Shown here in pieces: positions 35,543-45,316 of a DNA stretch of 64,000 nucleotides (the first letter of the stretch is position 1; each line of letters begins with the position of its first letter). Under the pieces are notes generated by a model. It saw only the letters and a list, made by a program, of their open reading frames with translations. It had not been told where the DNA came from and did not search any database. Origin of the DNA: Bacteroidota bacterium (GTDB taxonomy: Bacteria; Bacteroidota; Bacteroidia; B-17B0; Aurantibacillaceae). A program made the translations under genes and the position numbers. The DNA lies in contig JACCXH010000051.1 in the NCBI GenBank assembly GCA_013697245.1, forward strand, positions 1-64,000, written 5' to 3'.

Positions 35543-37756
35543 TTATTCAACCCTGGATTTATGATCCTCTATATTGGCAATTTCTTTTAATGCGTTAAAC
35601 ACTTCGTAATCGGCTCTTCCGCCGGTTGCCTGGTCCATTTGCATTTTTTGCATTTTAAGATCTGCCGGTACCGGTGTTTCAGCAATACTTGATACGCTTA
35701 AAACAAATACACCATTATCTCCTTCTATAGCTTTACTGGTGGCGCCTGCTTTGGTTCCGTTTGCTGTACCCATTAAAATATCATCGTGCCCTAAACCTTC
35801 CACGTTATGGCTTGCTAAAGGTAAATTTTCTTGTTTCTTAGCCTCTAATCCTAATTTTGTGGCAATATCATTTACATTTTTAGAACCGCCTGCCTTGGTG
35901 TTGAACTCCGTTAAGAACATTTGCGCTTTCTTATCTTTAATAGCTAAAGTTTTTACTTCATCCATCACATCTTCTAAAGGTAAAACACCTTTATTTTTTA
36001 TGCCTGAAATTTTTGCAACAACATGTTTATCTGAAAAAGTAAAAATGCTCACATCACCTTTTTTAGCGGTGTAAACCCATTTTATCATTTCTTTTGCGCC
36101 ATCTAAACCAGGTAACTGGCGATCGCTTTCTTTAATATTATCACCAATACGCTTGGTTAATTTTTTTGCATCAACTGCTTTATCAAATAATTCGCCGGTG
36201 TTATTTTCGCCTGCAAATTGATTTGCCTGTGCAAAAATGTTTTGGTTGGTCTCATCACTTGGTGCAATTAATTTAAAGATCTGGGCTACTTTATATGAGT
36301 TGTGACGCGTTTTACTTACATCTAAAACTTCAATAATGTGGTAACCAAATTGTGTTTGCACAACAGATATATTTCCTTTTGTGCCCATTAAACCGGCATC
36401 TTTAAAAGGTTGAACAAATCCTTTGTTCTCGTCAAACCAACCGTAATCGCCGCCATTTGTCTTGCTGCCGCCATCTTCACTGATCGTTTTTACCAAAGTA
36501 TCAAAAGTTACTCTTTTCTCTTTTATTAATACCAATAAACTATCAGCTGTTTTTTTAGCTTGTGCCATGCTGCGTTTTGGTTGTTGTGTTTGAGGATCGA
36601 CAGTGCCAATTAAAATATGGCGAACCCTTGCGCTATCAGCAATAGAATTAACAGCTTGTAATTTGTAGATCTTAAAATAAGCGCCTTCGTTATACGGACC
36701 AAATACCGTTCCTGCAGGAGAAGTAAAGATAGCAGAATCACGAACGATCATACTTTTTTTGTTCATGTCCTGGATGTTAACCATGCCGTTTTCGCTTTCT
36801 TGTGAAATAAAACTGCTGTCTTCTTTTATGGTCTTAACTTTAAAATCGTCAGCAGCCCTTTGCGCGTCTTTAGCAATGGCTTCAACATCGGAAGGGCTTG
36901 GTAACACATCAAAAGAAACATATTCTATTTTACGTGTAGTTTCTGTATTTATAAATAAATAAGAATGATCGCTATAGAATTTTTGAATATCCGAATCCGT
37001 AACTTTTACAGTACTGTCGCTTACAGAATCAAAACGTTTAATAACATAGGTAAAATTAACTTTGTTGTTCTGCGCTTTAAAGCCTTCTTTCGCTTCAGCA
37101 TTAGTGGTGTATAAACCTTTGCGGATCAATGCCGCATACTTTTCGGCATAACGCATGTTCTTAACGTCTTCTTCCATTTGCTTTACGAACATTTCCTGGT
37201 CGCCGGTAGCATTTTGTACAAACTGGCGGAATTTGATCGGATCAAGACTTCCGTCCGGCGCAGCTAATTGCTCATAGATCTTACCGGTTTTTTGATCAGT
37301 TAAACGTTGAGAGATAGTTGGAACGGGATGTGCTACAACGCGCTCATAAACTTCATCTTCACCAACAGTAATGCCAACTTTAGCATATTGTGGTTTAATA
37401 ACCATGTCTGAAACATATTGCTGCCAAACATAATCTAATACTTGCGCACGGGTAGCATCGTCAATATCGTTCGCTTGTTTTTGCTGACGGATAATATTTA
37501 ACTGATTTTCAACTTTCGCTAAAAAATCGTTCCTGTCGATATTTTTGCCATGAATAGAACCAACTATAGACAATTCGTTGCCGCCAAATATACTGGCGCC
37601 AGAACCTAACAGGCTTTCTAAAATAAAAATAACAAGGGCTAAACCTACAATACCAACCAATAAACCGGTTCTTCTTCTGATCTTCTCTAAAACACTGGTA
37701 CTTTCCTTTTTCTTATCCGCATCAACCTGCGCCTGGATGTTTTTTTCTTTACTCAT
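35543..37756 (-). CDS. Membrane-anchored peptidyl-prolyl isomerase (SurA/PpiD-like)
   Basis: I moved the start from 37822 to the ATG at 37756 (MSKEKNIQAQVD), since the upstream 22 residues are not conserved-looking. The 737-aa product has an inner-membrane anchor (RRRTGLLVGIVGLALVIFIL), a SurA_N-type chaperone region, a parvulin domain (RVRHILIGTVDPQTQQP to GGDYGWFDENKGFVQPF and VVQTQFGYHIIEVLDV), and a C-terminal coiled region. It folds outer-membrane and secreted proteins at the periplasmic face, like PpiD. A terminator follows. Divergent from dnaE with about 200 bases between. Confidence 0.88.
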   Translation of the reverse strand: MSKEKNIQAQVDADKKKESTSVLEKIRRRTGLLVGIVGLALVIFILESLLGSGASIFGGNELSIVGSIHGKNIDRNDFLAKVENQLNIIRQQKQANDIDDATRAQVLDYVWQQYVSDMVIKPQYAKVGITVGEDEVYERVVAHPVPTISQRLTDQKTGKIYEQLAAPDGSLDPIKFRQFVQNATGDQEMFVKQMEEDVKNMRYAEKYAALIRKGLYTTNAEAKEGFKAQNNKVNFTYVIKRFDSVSDSTVKVTDSDIQKFYSDHSYLFINTETTRKIEYVSFDVLPSPSDVEAIAKDAQRAADDFKVKTIKEDSSFISQESENGMVNIQDMNKKSMIVRDSAIFTSPAGTVFGPYNEGAYFKIYKLQAVNSIADSARVRHILIGTVDPQTQQPKRSMAQAKKTADSLLVLIKEKRVTFDTLVKTISEDGGSKTNGGDYGWFDENKGFVQPFKDAGLMGTKGNISVVQTQFGYHIIEVLDVSKTRHNSYKVAQIFKLIAPSDETNQNIFAQANQFAGENNTGELFDKAVDAKKLTKRIGDNIKESDRQLPGLDGAKEMIKWVYTAKKGDVSIFTFSDKHVVAKISGIKNKGVLPLEDVMDEVKTLAIKDKKAQMFLTEFNTKAGGSKNVNDIATKLGLEAKKQENLPLASHNVEGLGHDDILMGTANGTKAGATSKAIEGDNGVFVLSVSSIAETPVPADLKMQKMQMDQATGGRADYEVFNALKEIANIEDHKSRVE

Positions 37757-37958
37757 TTCGTTCAAAATTTTTATGACTGGCAAAGATAACAGTTTTAATG
37801 AAACGGAAAAACGAAATTTCAAGGTTTTTAAAAGATTGTTAAACCCTGATTAACAATAAGCTTTCCATATTTTTCAACAACCAAAAATAAAGGCCTTTAA
37901 AATCGTAAATTTATTTCCGTTTACCCTATAATTTTAACTAAAATCACCGTATTTACTG

Positions 37959-40900
37959 ATGTTTTTAATTTTTGATACCGAAACTACAGGCTTGCCCCGC
38001 AATTACAACGCACCTTTGACCGATTTTGACAATTGGCCGCGTATGGTACAAATTGCCTGGCAATTGCACGATGCTAATGGTAATTTATTACAGAATGATT
38101 CCATTATTATTAAGCCGGAAGGCTACAGCATTCCTTTTGCCACCATACAAATTCACGGTATCACTAACGAGCGGGCTAACGAAGAAGGGCAAAACCTTAA
38201 AGATACTCTCCAAAAATTCAGTGATGTTGTTGGTGAAACTGCTTATTTATGCGGTCATAATATTGAATTTGATATAAACATTATTGGTGCCGAATTATTA
38301 CGTTGCGGTTTGCCAAATGTACTTGAAAAGAAGGCTTTTATTGACACCAAGAACGATCAAACCACTGAATTTTGTGCCCTGCCCGGTGGAAGGGGCGGTA
38401 AATTTAAATGGCCAACATTAACTGAACTTTACAAGAAATTATTTAATAAAGGCTTTGATGAAGCGCACAATGCGGCGTTTGACGTGGCAGCTACCACAAA
38501 AGTGTTTTTTGAGATCATAAAAAGAGGCATTACAAAAGTGCGCGAGATCTCTGCAGATATGTTGCCTGCAATTAATTACGTTAGCCCCGATTTTACAGAT
38601 TTAATTAAACACGAACAGTATTGGAAAGAACGCAAAGCCAAAGAAGCGAAAGAAAAAGAAGATGCTGCCAAACTTGCGACTGTTGAAACGGTTATTACAG
38701 AAGTTGATGTCGATCTTAAATTCAGTCACCTTCATAATCATACGCAATTCTCTGTGTTGCAATCTACCAGTGATGTGGCCGCACTTGTAAGTAAAGCATT
38801 GGAGTTTAAAAGTCCGGGTGTTGCCTTAACCGATCATGGCAATATGTACGGTGCGTTTTTGTTCTGGAAAGAAATTGATAGTCAGAATAAAAAAATAAAA
38901 GAACACAATGCCGCTCTTGAAAAAGGCGACATTACCGGCGAAAAGAAAACAGAATTAAAGTGTATTATTGGATGCGAAGTAAATATTTGTGCCGATCACA
39001 AAGACAAGACTAAAAAAGATAACGGTTTTACGCAGGTATTAATTGCGAAGAACCGTAAAGGCTACGAAAATCTTTGTCGCATAAGCTCAATGGGATTGAT
39101 AGATGGCGCATATTACGTGCCACGTATTGATAAAGATATTCTTGTAAAATATAAAGAGGGCTTGATCGCTACAACGGGCTCTTTAAATTCGGAAGTGCCT
39201 TACAGTATTATTAATCTTGGTGAACAACAGGGAGAAAATACCTTTTTGTGGTACCTCGAACAATTTGGAGAAGATTTTTACGTAGAGCTTAACAGGCAAT
39301 ACAAAACGCAGGATGAAGAATATGCTAACGAAAAATTATTAGCATACGCTAAAAAACATAACGTTAACTACTTTGCCGCAAATAGCAATTATTACATCGA
39401 TAAAAAAGGTTCTAAATCTCACGATATTTTATTATGCGTAAAAGATAACGAGAAGCTGGAAACCCCTAAAGGTAAAGGACGCGGTTTTAGATACGGGATG
39501 CCTAACGATGAATTTTATTTTAAATCGCCTGCTGAAATGGCGGCTCTTTTTAAAGATCTTCCCGAAGCGCTTCATAACACTAATTTGATTGTAGATAAGA
39601 TCGAACAATTTAAATTAGGGCGCGAAGTATTATTGCCAAAGTTTGAAATTGCAGAAGATTTTATTTTAAATAATGTGCAGGCGATCAACGATTCACTGGC
39701 CAGGATCGTTGCCATAAAAGAAAAAGACTGGCAGGCAAAGAATTTTAGTGCAGAACAGCTTGAACACGAAAAAGCTGAAGTAAGAATTATTGCCGAGCAG
39801 TTTGTGTACATGACGGAGCTTACTTACGAAGGTGCAGCAAAACGATATCCTGATCTTACAACTGAAATAAAGGATAGAATTGATTTTGAATTAGCAACTA
39901 TCGAAAGAATGGGTTACCCCGGTTACTTTTTAATTGTTGCCGATTTTATTCGTGAAGCAAGAAGACTTGGCGTTTCTGTTGGTCCGGGCCGCGGATCTGC
40001 TGCGGGTTCTGCTATTGCTTATTGTTTAGGAATTACAAACGTAGATCCGATCAAGTTCGATCTCCTCTTTGAGCGTTTTTTAAATCCTGATCGGGTAAGC
40101 ATGCCCGATATTGATATTGATTTTGATGATGAAGGCCGCGGCGCAGTTATTGATTATGTAATTAAAAAATATGGTGCCGACCAGGTAGCGCAAATTATTA
40201 CTTACGGTACAATGGGTGGAAAGTCTGCTATCAAAGATACTGCAAGGGTTTTAGACCTGCCTTTAGATAATGCCAACCGTTTAACAAAATTATTTCCCGA
40301 TAGTCTCGATGCTAAATTAAAGGCTTTACTAAAACCTGGCGGCATTGATCCGAAATATCTTGGTAAGATAGAAGGAAGGCGCGAAGTAATAGAACAATCT
40401 CACGCGTTTAGAAAATTAGCAGAAGAAAAAGGCCCTGAGGCAGATGTATTAAACCAGGCTTACGAATTGGAAGGTTGCTTGCGTAACACCGGTATTCATG
40501 CCTGCGGTGTAATTATTACGCCCGGCGAAATGATGAAGTACGTACCGGTTACAAAAGGTAAAGACAGTGATATGTTGGTTACCCAATTTGATAACTCTGT
40601 TGCTGAAAGCGCCGGCCTGTTAAAAATGGACTTTCTTGGTTTACGTACACTTACCATTATTAAAGATGCAGTGGCGCTTGTAAAATTAAATCATGGTATT
40701 GAGTTAGATATAGATGCAATTTCATTAGAAGATGAAAAAACATACGAGCTTTTTCAACGCGGCGAAACAAACGGTATTTTCCAATATGAAAGTGCCGGTA
40801 TGCAAAAATCGTTGAAGGAATTAAAACCCGATAGCTTCACCGATCTTATTGCGATGAATGCCTTGTATCGTCCGGGACCAATTGCCTACATTCCAAATTA

Positions 40901-42434
40901 TATTGCGCGTAAACACGGTCGCGAAAAAATCACTTACGATTTGGAAGGGATGGATGAGTACCTTCAGGAGACCTATGGTATTACCGTTTATCAAGAACAG
41001 GTAATGCGTTTAAGTCAGAAACTGGCCAACTTTACCAAAGGTGATGCCGATGTGTTGCGAAAAGCAATGGGTAAAAAAGATAAGAAGACCCTTGATAAAT
41101 TAAAGCCACTTTTTGTTGAGAATGCAACCAAGAATGGTCACGATGCAAAAGTATTAGAAAAGGTTTGGAAAGATTGGGAAGCCTTTGCGTCTTACGCATT
41201 CAACAAATCGCACTCTACCTGTTATGCTTATGTAGCATTTCAAACAGCCTATTTAAAAGCGCATTACCCAAGCGAATACATGGCCTCCACCTTAAATCAT
41301 GCAGGCAGTATTGAGTCCATTGCTTTCTTTATGGAAGAATGTAAACGTGCAGGATTAAAAGTTTTAGGTCCAGATGTTAACGAAGGTTTTGGTAAATTCT
41401 CTGTTATGCCAAATGGCGATATTCGCTTTGGAATGGCCAGTATTAAGGGTGTTGGCGAGAATGTGGTGAACGCAATTGTAGAAGATAGAAATATTAACGG
41501 ACCATATAAAAACGTATTTGATCTTGCTGCAAGGTTAGATAGTAAAGCCGTCAACAAAAAAAGTATAGAAGGTTTAGCCCTGTCCGGTGCCTTTGATAGC
41601 TTTGAGAATATGACACGCTCTATGTTCTTTGTGCTCGACCAGGATGGCAATACATTAACAGATAAAATGATCCGTTATGGTAACCAGAAAAATCTGGGTA
41701 ACGATACATCGCAAGCGAGTTTATTTGGTGAAGAAAATGAAGTAGAAGTAAGCGAACCCCAGTTACCAAAAGTAGAGCCTTGGAACGCTTTAGAGCAATT
41801 AAGCAGGGAAAAAGAAGTAGTAGGATTTTTTATTAGCGGTCATCCATTAGATCCTTATAAATTAATTATAGAACATAAATGCAATGCAAATTGCGCGCAA
41901 TTAAAAGCAGGATTAGAGCCTTTTAAGAATCGCGAAGTTGTGTTTGGGGGCATTATTGTGGGCTTTGAGAACCGCACCAGCAAAACAGGCAACGCTTTTG
42001 GTAAATTAATTGTTGAAGATTATTTTGGAACAACAGAGTTAATGTTGTTTGGAAAAGATTTTGTGGAGTACAATAAATATATGGTGCAAGGCTTGTTCGT
42101 TTTTGTAAAAGCAAAAGTGCAGGAACGTTATAACCAACCGGGTAGTTTAGAAATTAAGATCAACAAAATTGAGTTGCTGGATGATGTAAAAACAAATGCT
42201 TTTAATCTCATTCGCATGAAAGTGAAATTGGCAAGTGTGAACGAAAACCTTATCAATAAACTGGAGCAATTAATGAGCAATAATGCCGGTAAAAGTTCTG
42301 TTGAATTTTATGTTGAGGACGAAGAATTACACCAAAACGTTAAGCTCTTTTCTAAAAAAAATAAAATCGAGATCAACGATACCTTTTTAATTGAAATGGA
42401 TAAATTGGTAGAGATCAATTACGAACTAAGTTAA
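37959..42434 (+). CDS. dnaE: DNA polymerase III alpha subunit with N-terminal DEDDh exonuclease
   Basis: The 1491-aa product begins with a DnaQ-like exonuclease (residues 1-200): DTETTG (ExoI), CGHNIEFDINII (ExoII) and AHNAAFDVAATT (ExoIII, His-x4-Asp), all intact. A linker, then the PHP domain at about 256 (FSHLHNHTQFSVLQS, TDHGNMYGAF), the catalytic core (GRGSAAGSAIAY, MPDIDIDFDDEGR at about 716), tandem helix-hairpin-helix, and an OB-fold near 1260 follow. The PHP motif usually read NDxHY is NSNYY here, suggesting a metal-free PHP. The polymerase therefore appears to carry its own proofreading. The replicative role is standard. Confidence 0.95.
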   Translation: MFLIFDTETTGLPRNYNAPLTDFDNWPRMVQIAWQLHDANGNLLQNDSIIIKPEGYSIPFATIQIHGITNERANEEGQNLKDTLQKFSDVVGETAYLCGHNIEFDINIIGAELLRCGLPNVLEKKAFIDTKNDQTTEFCALPGGRGGKFKWPTLTELYKKLFNKGFDEAHNAAFDVAATTKVFFEIIKRGITKVREISADMLPAINYVSPDFTDLIKHEQYWKERKAKEAKEKEDAAKLATVETVITEVDVDLKFSHLHNHTQFSVLQSTSDVAALVSKALEFKSPGVALTDHGNMYGAFLFWKEIDSQNKKIKEHNAALEKGDITGEKKTELKCIIGCEVNICADHKDKTKKDNGFTQVLIAKNRKGYENLCRISSMGLIDGAYYVPRIDKDILVKYKEGLIATTGSLNSEVPYSIINLGEQQGENTFLWYLEQFGEDFYVELNRQYKTQDEEYANEKLLAYAKKHNVNYFAANSNYYIDKKGSKSHDILLCVKDNEKLETPKGKGRGFRYGMPNDEFYFKSPAEMAALFKDLPEALHNTNLIVDKIEQFKLGREVLLPKFEIAEDFILNNVQAINDSLARIVAIKEKDWQAKNFSAEQLEHEKAEVRIIAEQFVYMTELTYEGAAKRYPDLTTEIKDRIDFELATIERMGYPGYFLIVADFIREARRLGVSVGPGRGSAAGSAIAYCLGITNVDPIKFDLLFERFLNPDRVSMPDIDIDFDDEGRGAVIDYVIKKYGADQVAQIITYGTMGGKSAIKDTARVLDLPLDNANRLTKLFPDSLDAKLKALLKPGGIDPKYLGKIEGRREVIEQSHAFRKLAEEKGPEADVLNQAYELEGCLRNTGIHACGVIITPGEMMKYVPVTKGKDSDMLVTQFDNSVAESAGLLKMDFLGLRTLTIIKDAVALVKLNHGIELDIDAISLEDEKTYELFQRGETNGIFQYESAGMQKSLKELKPDSFTDLIAMNALYRPGPIAYIPNYIARKHGREKITYDLEGMDEYLQETYGITVYQEQVMRLSQKLANFTKGDADVLRKAMGKKDKKTLDKLKPLFVENATKNGHDAKVLEKVWKDWEAFASYAFNKSHSTCYAYVAFQTAYLKAHYPSEYMASTLNHAGSIESIAFFMEECKRAGLKVLGPDVNEGFGKFSVMPNGDIRFGMASIKGVGENVVNAIVEDRNINGPYKNVFDLAARLDSKAVNKKSIEGLALSGAFDSFENMTRSMFFVLDQDGNTLTDKMIRYGNQKNLGNDTSQASLFGEENEVEVSEPQLPKVEPWNALEQLSREKEVVGFFISGHPLDPYKLIIEHKCNANCAQLKAGLEPFKNREVVFGGIIVGFENRTSKTGNAFGKLIVEDYFGTTELMLFGKDFVEYNKYMVQGLFVFVKAKVQERYNQPGSLEIKINKIELLDDVKTNAFNLIRMKVKLASVNENLINKLEQLMSNNAGKSSVEFYVEDEELHQNVKLFSKKNKIEINDTFLIEMDKLVEINYELS

Positions 42435-42436
42435 TA

Positions 42437-42516
42437 GAACGCTGATGGCCCTGGTAAATATGATCAGCAAAGATAAAAATCAACGAACATCTGCGTTATC
42501 GGCGTTCTCAGCGTTC
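42437..42516. repeat. Imperfect inverted repeat, GAACGCTGA...TCAGCGTTC family
   Basis: Immediately after dnaE, GAACGCTGA (42437-42445) and TCAGCGTTC (42508-42516) flank an AT-rich middle with further partial symmetry (GATCAGC, ATCTGCGTTAT). Similar long intergenic elements appear at 16855, 58155 and 61678. It could serve as a terminator-like structure. Confidence 0.55.
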
Positions 42517-42570
42517 AATAATCGGTCCCAGAGTGACCAAACAATTTTAAAAAAGTGCATCAATAGAAAC

Positions 42571-43104
42571 ATTGCCCCGGAGGGGCAAAACAAAAGGTTA
42601 AAATTATGGCGGATACTTACACCCAAATTTTTTATCACGTTGTTTTTGCGGTTAGAAACCGTGAATCTTTGATCGTTCCCGAAATAAAAGAAGATCTATA
42701 TAAATACATTAACGGAATTGTTACCAATCAAAAACAAAAATTATTTATCATTAATGGAATGCCCGATCATGTACATCTCTTATTGAATTGTAAGCCTAAT
42801 ATGAATTTATCGGATATAGTCCGGGAAATAAAAGGACACTCTACAAAATTTATAAATGATAAAAAGATCCTAAAAGGTAAGTTTTATTGGCAGGCTGGAT
42901 TTGGAGCATTTACGGTTTCAAAAAAAGATGTTTCAATGATCTTAAACTATATTAAGAACCAGGAAGAACATCATAATAAAAGAACGTTTCACGAAGAGTA
43001 TCTTGAATTTTTAAGAGAAAATGAGATCGAATTCAAAGAGGAATATTTGTTTAATTTCGACCTCAAATAATTGAGAAAATCATGTTTTGCCCCTCCGGGG
43101 CAAT
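42571..43104. mobile_element. RAYT/REPtron unit with terminal inverted hairpins
   Basis: A 22-base inverted repeat bounds the transposase gene: ATTGCCCCGGAGGGGCAAAACA (42571-42592) and its reverse complement at 43083-43104. Each end is itself a hairpin (TTGCCCC, GGA or TCC loop, GGGGCAA). This matches the REP-palindrome-bounded units that RAYT-type Y1 transposases mobilise. More hairpins of the same style follow to 43255 and recur at 63.6 kb. No target-site duplication is visible, as expected for the family. Confidence 0.8.
42606..43070 (+). CDS. REP-associated tyrosine transposase (IS200-like Y1, HUH)
   Basis: The 154-aa product has the HUH pair at MPDHVHLLL (His55, His57), the catalytic tyrosine Tyr115 in MILNYIKNQEEHH, and WQAGFGAFTVS before it. 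All three elements are intact, so the enzyme may be active. Length and YIKNQEEHH signature match the RAYT/TnpA family that acts on single-stranded palindromes. It starts 17 bases inside the left hairpin, with no Shine-Dalgarno. The ORF at 42445 overlapping its start is a shadow. Confidence 0.85.
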   Translation: MADTYTQIFYHVVFAVRNRESLIVPEIKEDLYKYINGIVTNQKQKLFIINGMPDHVHLLLNCKPNMNLSDIVREIKGHSTKFINDKKILKGKFYWQAGFGAFTVSKKDVSMILNYIKNQEEHHNKRTFHEEYLEFLRENEIEFKEEYLFNFDLK

Positions 43105-43137
43105 AAAAACAATGCTTTATCTTTTTCTACCATGTTT

Positions 43138-43255
43138 GGCCTCGCTGAGGCCTTTTTAAATATTTCAAATAAACAATTTCTGCTTGCATAGTCCCAACGG
43201 GACTTAATATTTACAGAAACCAACATCAAGAGCTCAAATTGCCTCAGAGAGGCAA
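43138..43255. repeat. Cluster of three short palindromes (REP-like)
   Basis: GGCCTC-GCT-GAGGCC (43138-43152), GTCCC-AAC-GGGAC (43191-43203) and TTGCCTC-AGA-GAGGCAA (43239-43255) each have a 3-base loop. They follow the RAYT unit and lie upstream of the ABC-F promoter. The GTCCC...GGGAC type returns at 63587, 63635 and 63724. Confidence 0.8.
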
Positions 43256-43319
43256 AACAAAGACGTATCAATTTATAATTTATTGCATATTAACCCTTTA
43301 AAATCTCTCAAAAATAGCC

Positions 43320-43327
43320 TATCTTTG
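43320..43327 (+). promoter_or_regulatory. Candidate -7 element for the ABC-F gene
   Basis: TATCTTTG fits the Bacteroidota -7 consensus TAnnTTTG and lies 23 bases before the ATG. No good -33 TTTG is seen at the right distance. Confidence 0.5.
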
Positions 43328-43349
43328 CGGCTTAATAATTTTTTGAATA

Positions 43350-45278
43350 ATGATTTCGGTTAACGGCGTTACAGTAAGTTTTGGGGGGTTCAATCTTTTT
43401 GATAATATTTCCTTTTTAATTAATCCAAAAGATAGAATTGGTTTAGCGGGCAAAAATGGCGCAGGTAAAAGTACTTTGCTTAAAATTTTGTCTGGTCAGC
43501 AAAACCCAACCAAGGGCGAGATCTCTATGCCTAAATCATGTACCATTGGTTATTTACCACAGGATATGATCCACCAACATGGCCGCACTGTTTTTGAAGA
43601 AACAGAAACAGCCTATATGGAAATTCAAAAATTAGAATTACGCATTAACGAGATCAACCATCTTTTAGAAACACGTACCGATTACGAAAGCGATTCTTAC
43701 GCCAAATTAATCGAAGAGCAAACAGATGTTTACACACGTTTGGATATGCTGGGCGCGGGTAACCGTAACGAAGAGATAGAGAAGATCTTAAAAGGTTTAG
43801 GATTTGATAGAAAAGATTTTGATCGTCAAACCGCTGAGTTTAGCGGAGGTTGGCGCATGCGTATTGAGTTAGCAAAATTATTATTACAAAAGCCTGATAT
43901 TTTATTATTAGATGAGCCTACCAATCACTTAGATATTGAAGCTATTATGTGGCTGGAAGAATTCATGGAAACTTTTCCGGGAGCAGTAATGCTTATTAGC
44001 CATGATAAAACATTTTTAGATAGCGTTACCAATCGTACAATAGAAATTTCAAATCAAAAAATTTACGATTACAAAACAAATTATAGCCGTTATTTGGTTT
44101 TACGTGCCGAGCGTAAAGAGCAACAAGAGAATGCGGCAAAGAATCAACAAAAAATCATCAATCAAACAGAAGTGTTAATTGATAAATACCGTGCCAAAGC
44201 TAGTAAAGCAGCCTTCGCGCAATCGTTGATCAAAAAATTAGATCGTATGGAAATTGTGGAAGTAGACGATGCGGATAACATGAGCATGAACTTCCGTTTT
44301 CCGGCGCCTGCACATAGTGGTAAAATTGTGTTAACGGTTGAAAATGCCGGTAAGCATTACGGACCAAAACATATTTTTTCAGGCGCAGAATTTATTATTA
44401 CTAAGGGCGAGAAGATAGGTTTGGTTGGACGTAATGGCGAAGGAAAATCGACCATGATGAAAATGATCGCTAAGAGAGTAGATCATGATGGTACTGTGCA
44501 ATTAGGCCATAGTGTAATGATGGGATACTTTGAGCAAGACCAGGAAGAAAAATTAGATCCAAAGAAAACCGTTTTCGAAACGATTGATGAAGCAGCGGTT
44601 GGCGAAGTGCGTAAACAAGTGCGTGGTTTGTTAGGATCGTTCTTATTTAGAGGAGAAGACATTGATAAAAAAGTACAGGTATTAAGTGGGGGAGAGCGTG
44701 GGCGTTTGGCTTTATGTAAATTATTATTAGAGCCATACAATTTATTGTTAATGGATGAGCCAACGAATCACCTGGACATTCGTTCGAAAGATATTTTAAA
44801 ACGCGCGTTAATTGATTATGAAGGAACTGTTATTATGGTTAGCCACGACAGGGATTTTATGAAAGGCATTTGCGATCGTTTATTTGAATTCAGAGAAGGA
44901 AAAGTAAAAGAATATTTATGTGACATTGAAGAGTTCATGCAGATCCGTAAAGTAGAGCGATTGAACCAACTTGATCTGGATAAGACCGGAAGAGTACAAG
45001 AAGTTAAGGAAGAGAAAAAACCTGTTGTTGTTTCAAATGAAGTTGATAAAACAAAAGAAGCAGAACAAAAACAAATTCGCAGCCAAATAAAAAAGTCTGA
45101 AGAAACTATTGCAGCTTTAGAAGTAAAAATAAAAGACTGTGATGCTAAATTAAGCGATGCTTCTCAATACGATAAATTAGTGAATGATAAAGCTTTCTTT
45201 GAAAATTACAATCAATTAAAAAGTAATTTAGAGAAGGAAATGGAGAAGTGGGAAGAGCTGAGCGGCAAGTTAATTTAG
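43350..45278 (+). CDS. ABC-F family ATPase (ribosome-associated, Uup/EttA type)
   Basis: The 642-aa product has two ABC ATPase modules without membrane domains: Walker A GKNGAGKSTLL and GRNGEGKSTMM, signatures FSGGWRMRIELAKLL and LSGGERGRLALCKLL, and Walker B LLLDEPTNHLD and LLMDEPTNHLD. The linker between modules is rich in charged residues, and a C-terminal coiled coil (about 560-640) resembles Uup. ABC-F proteins resolve stalled or blocked ribosomes. Its TAG is 38 bases before the GTG of pssA on the same strand, so the two may be co-transcribed. Confidence 0.93.
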   Translation: MISVNGVTVSFGGFNLFDNISFLINPKDRIGLAGKNGAGKSTLLKILSGQQNPTKGEISMPKSCTIGYLPQDMIHQHGRTVFEETETAYMEIQKLELRINEINHLLETRTDYESDSYAKLIEEQTDVYTRLDMLGAGNRNEEIEKILKGLGFDRKDFDRQTAEFSGGWRMRIELAKLLLQKPDILLLDEPTNHLDIEAIMWLEEFMETFPGAVMLISHDKTFLDSVTNRTIEISNQKIYDYKTNYSRYLVLRAERKEQQENAAKNQQKIINQTEVLIDKYRAKASKAAFAQSLIKKLDRMEIVEVDDADNMSMNFRFPAPAHSGKIVLTVENAGKHYGPKHIFSGAEFIITKGEKIGLVGRNGEGKSTMMKMIAKRVDHDGTVQLGHSVMMGYFEQDQEEKLDPKKTVFETIDEAAVGEVRKQVRGLLGSFLFRGEDIDKKVQVLSGGERGRLALCKLLLEPYNLLLMDEPTNHLDIRSKDILKRALIDYEGTVIMVSHDRDFMKGICDRLFEFREGKVKEYLCDIEEFMQIRKVERLNQLDLDKTGRVQEVKEEKKPVVVSNEVDKTKEAEQKQIRSQIKKSEETIAALEVKIKDCDAKLSDASQYDKLVNDKAFFENYNQLKSNLEKEMEKWEELSGKLI

Positions 45279-45316
45279 AGTTTATTCGAGAAACAAGACA
45301 CTCGAAACAAGAAACG

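Noticed and set aside
42445-42672. 75-aa ORF before the transposase
   Set aside because: It runs through the intergenic inverted repeat and the left hairpin and overlaps the RAYT start; composition is not protein-like.
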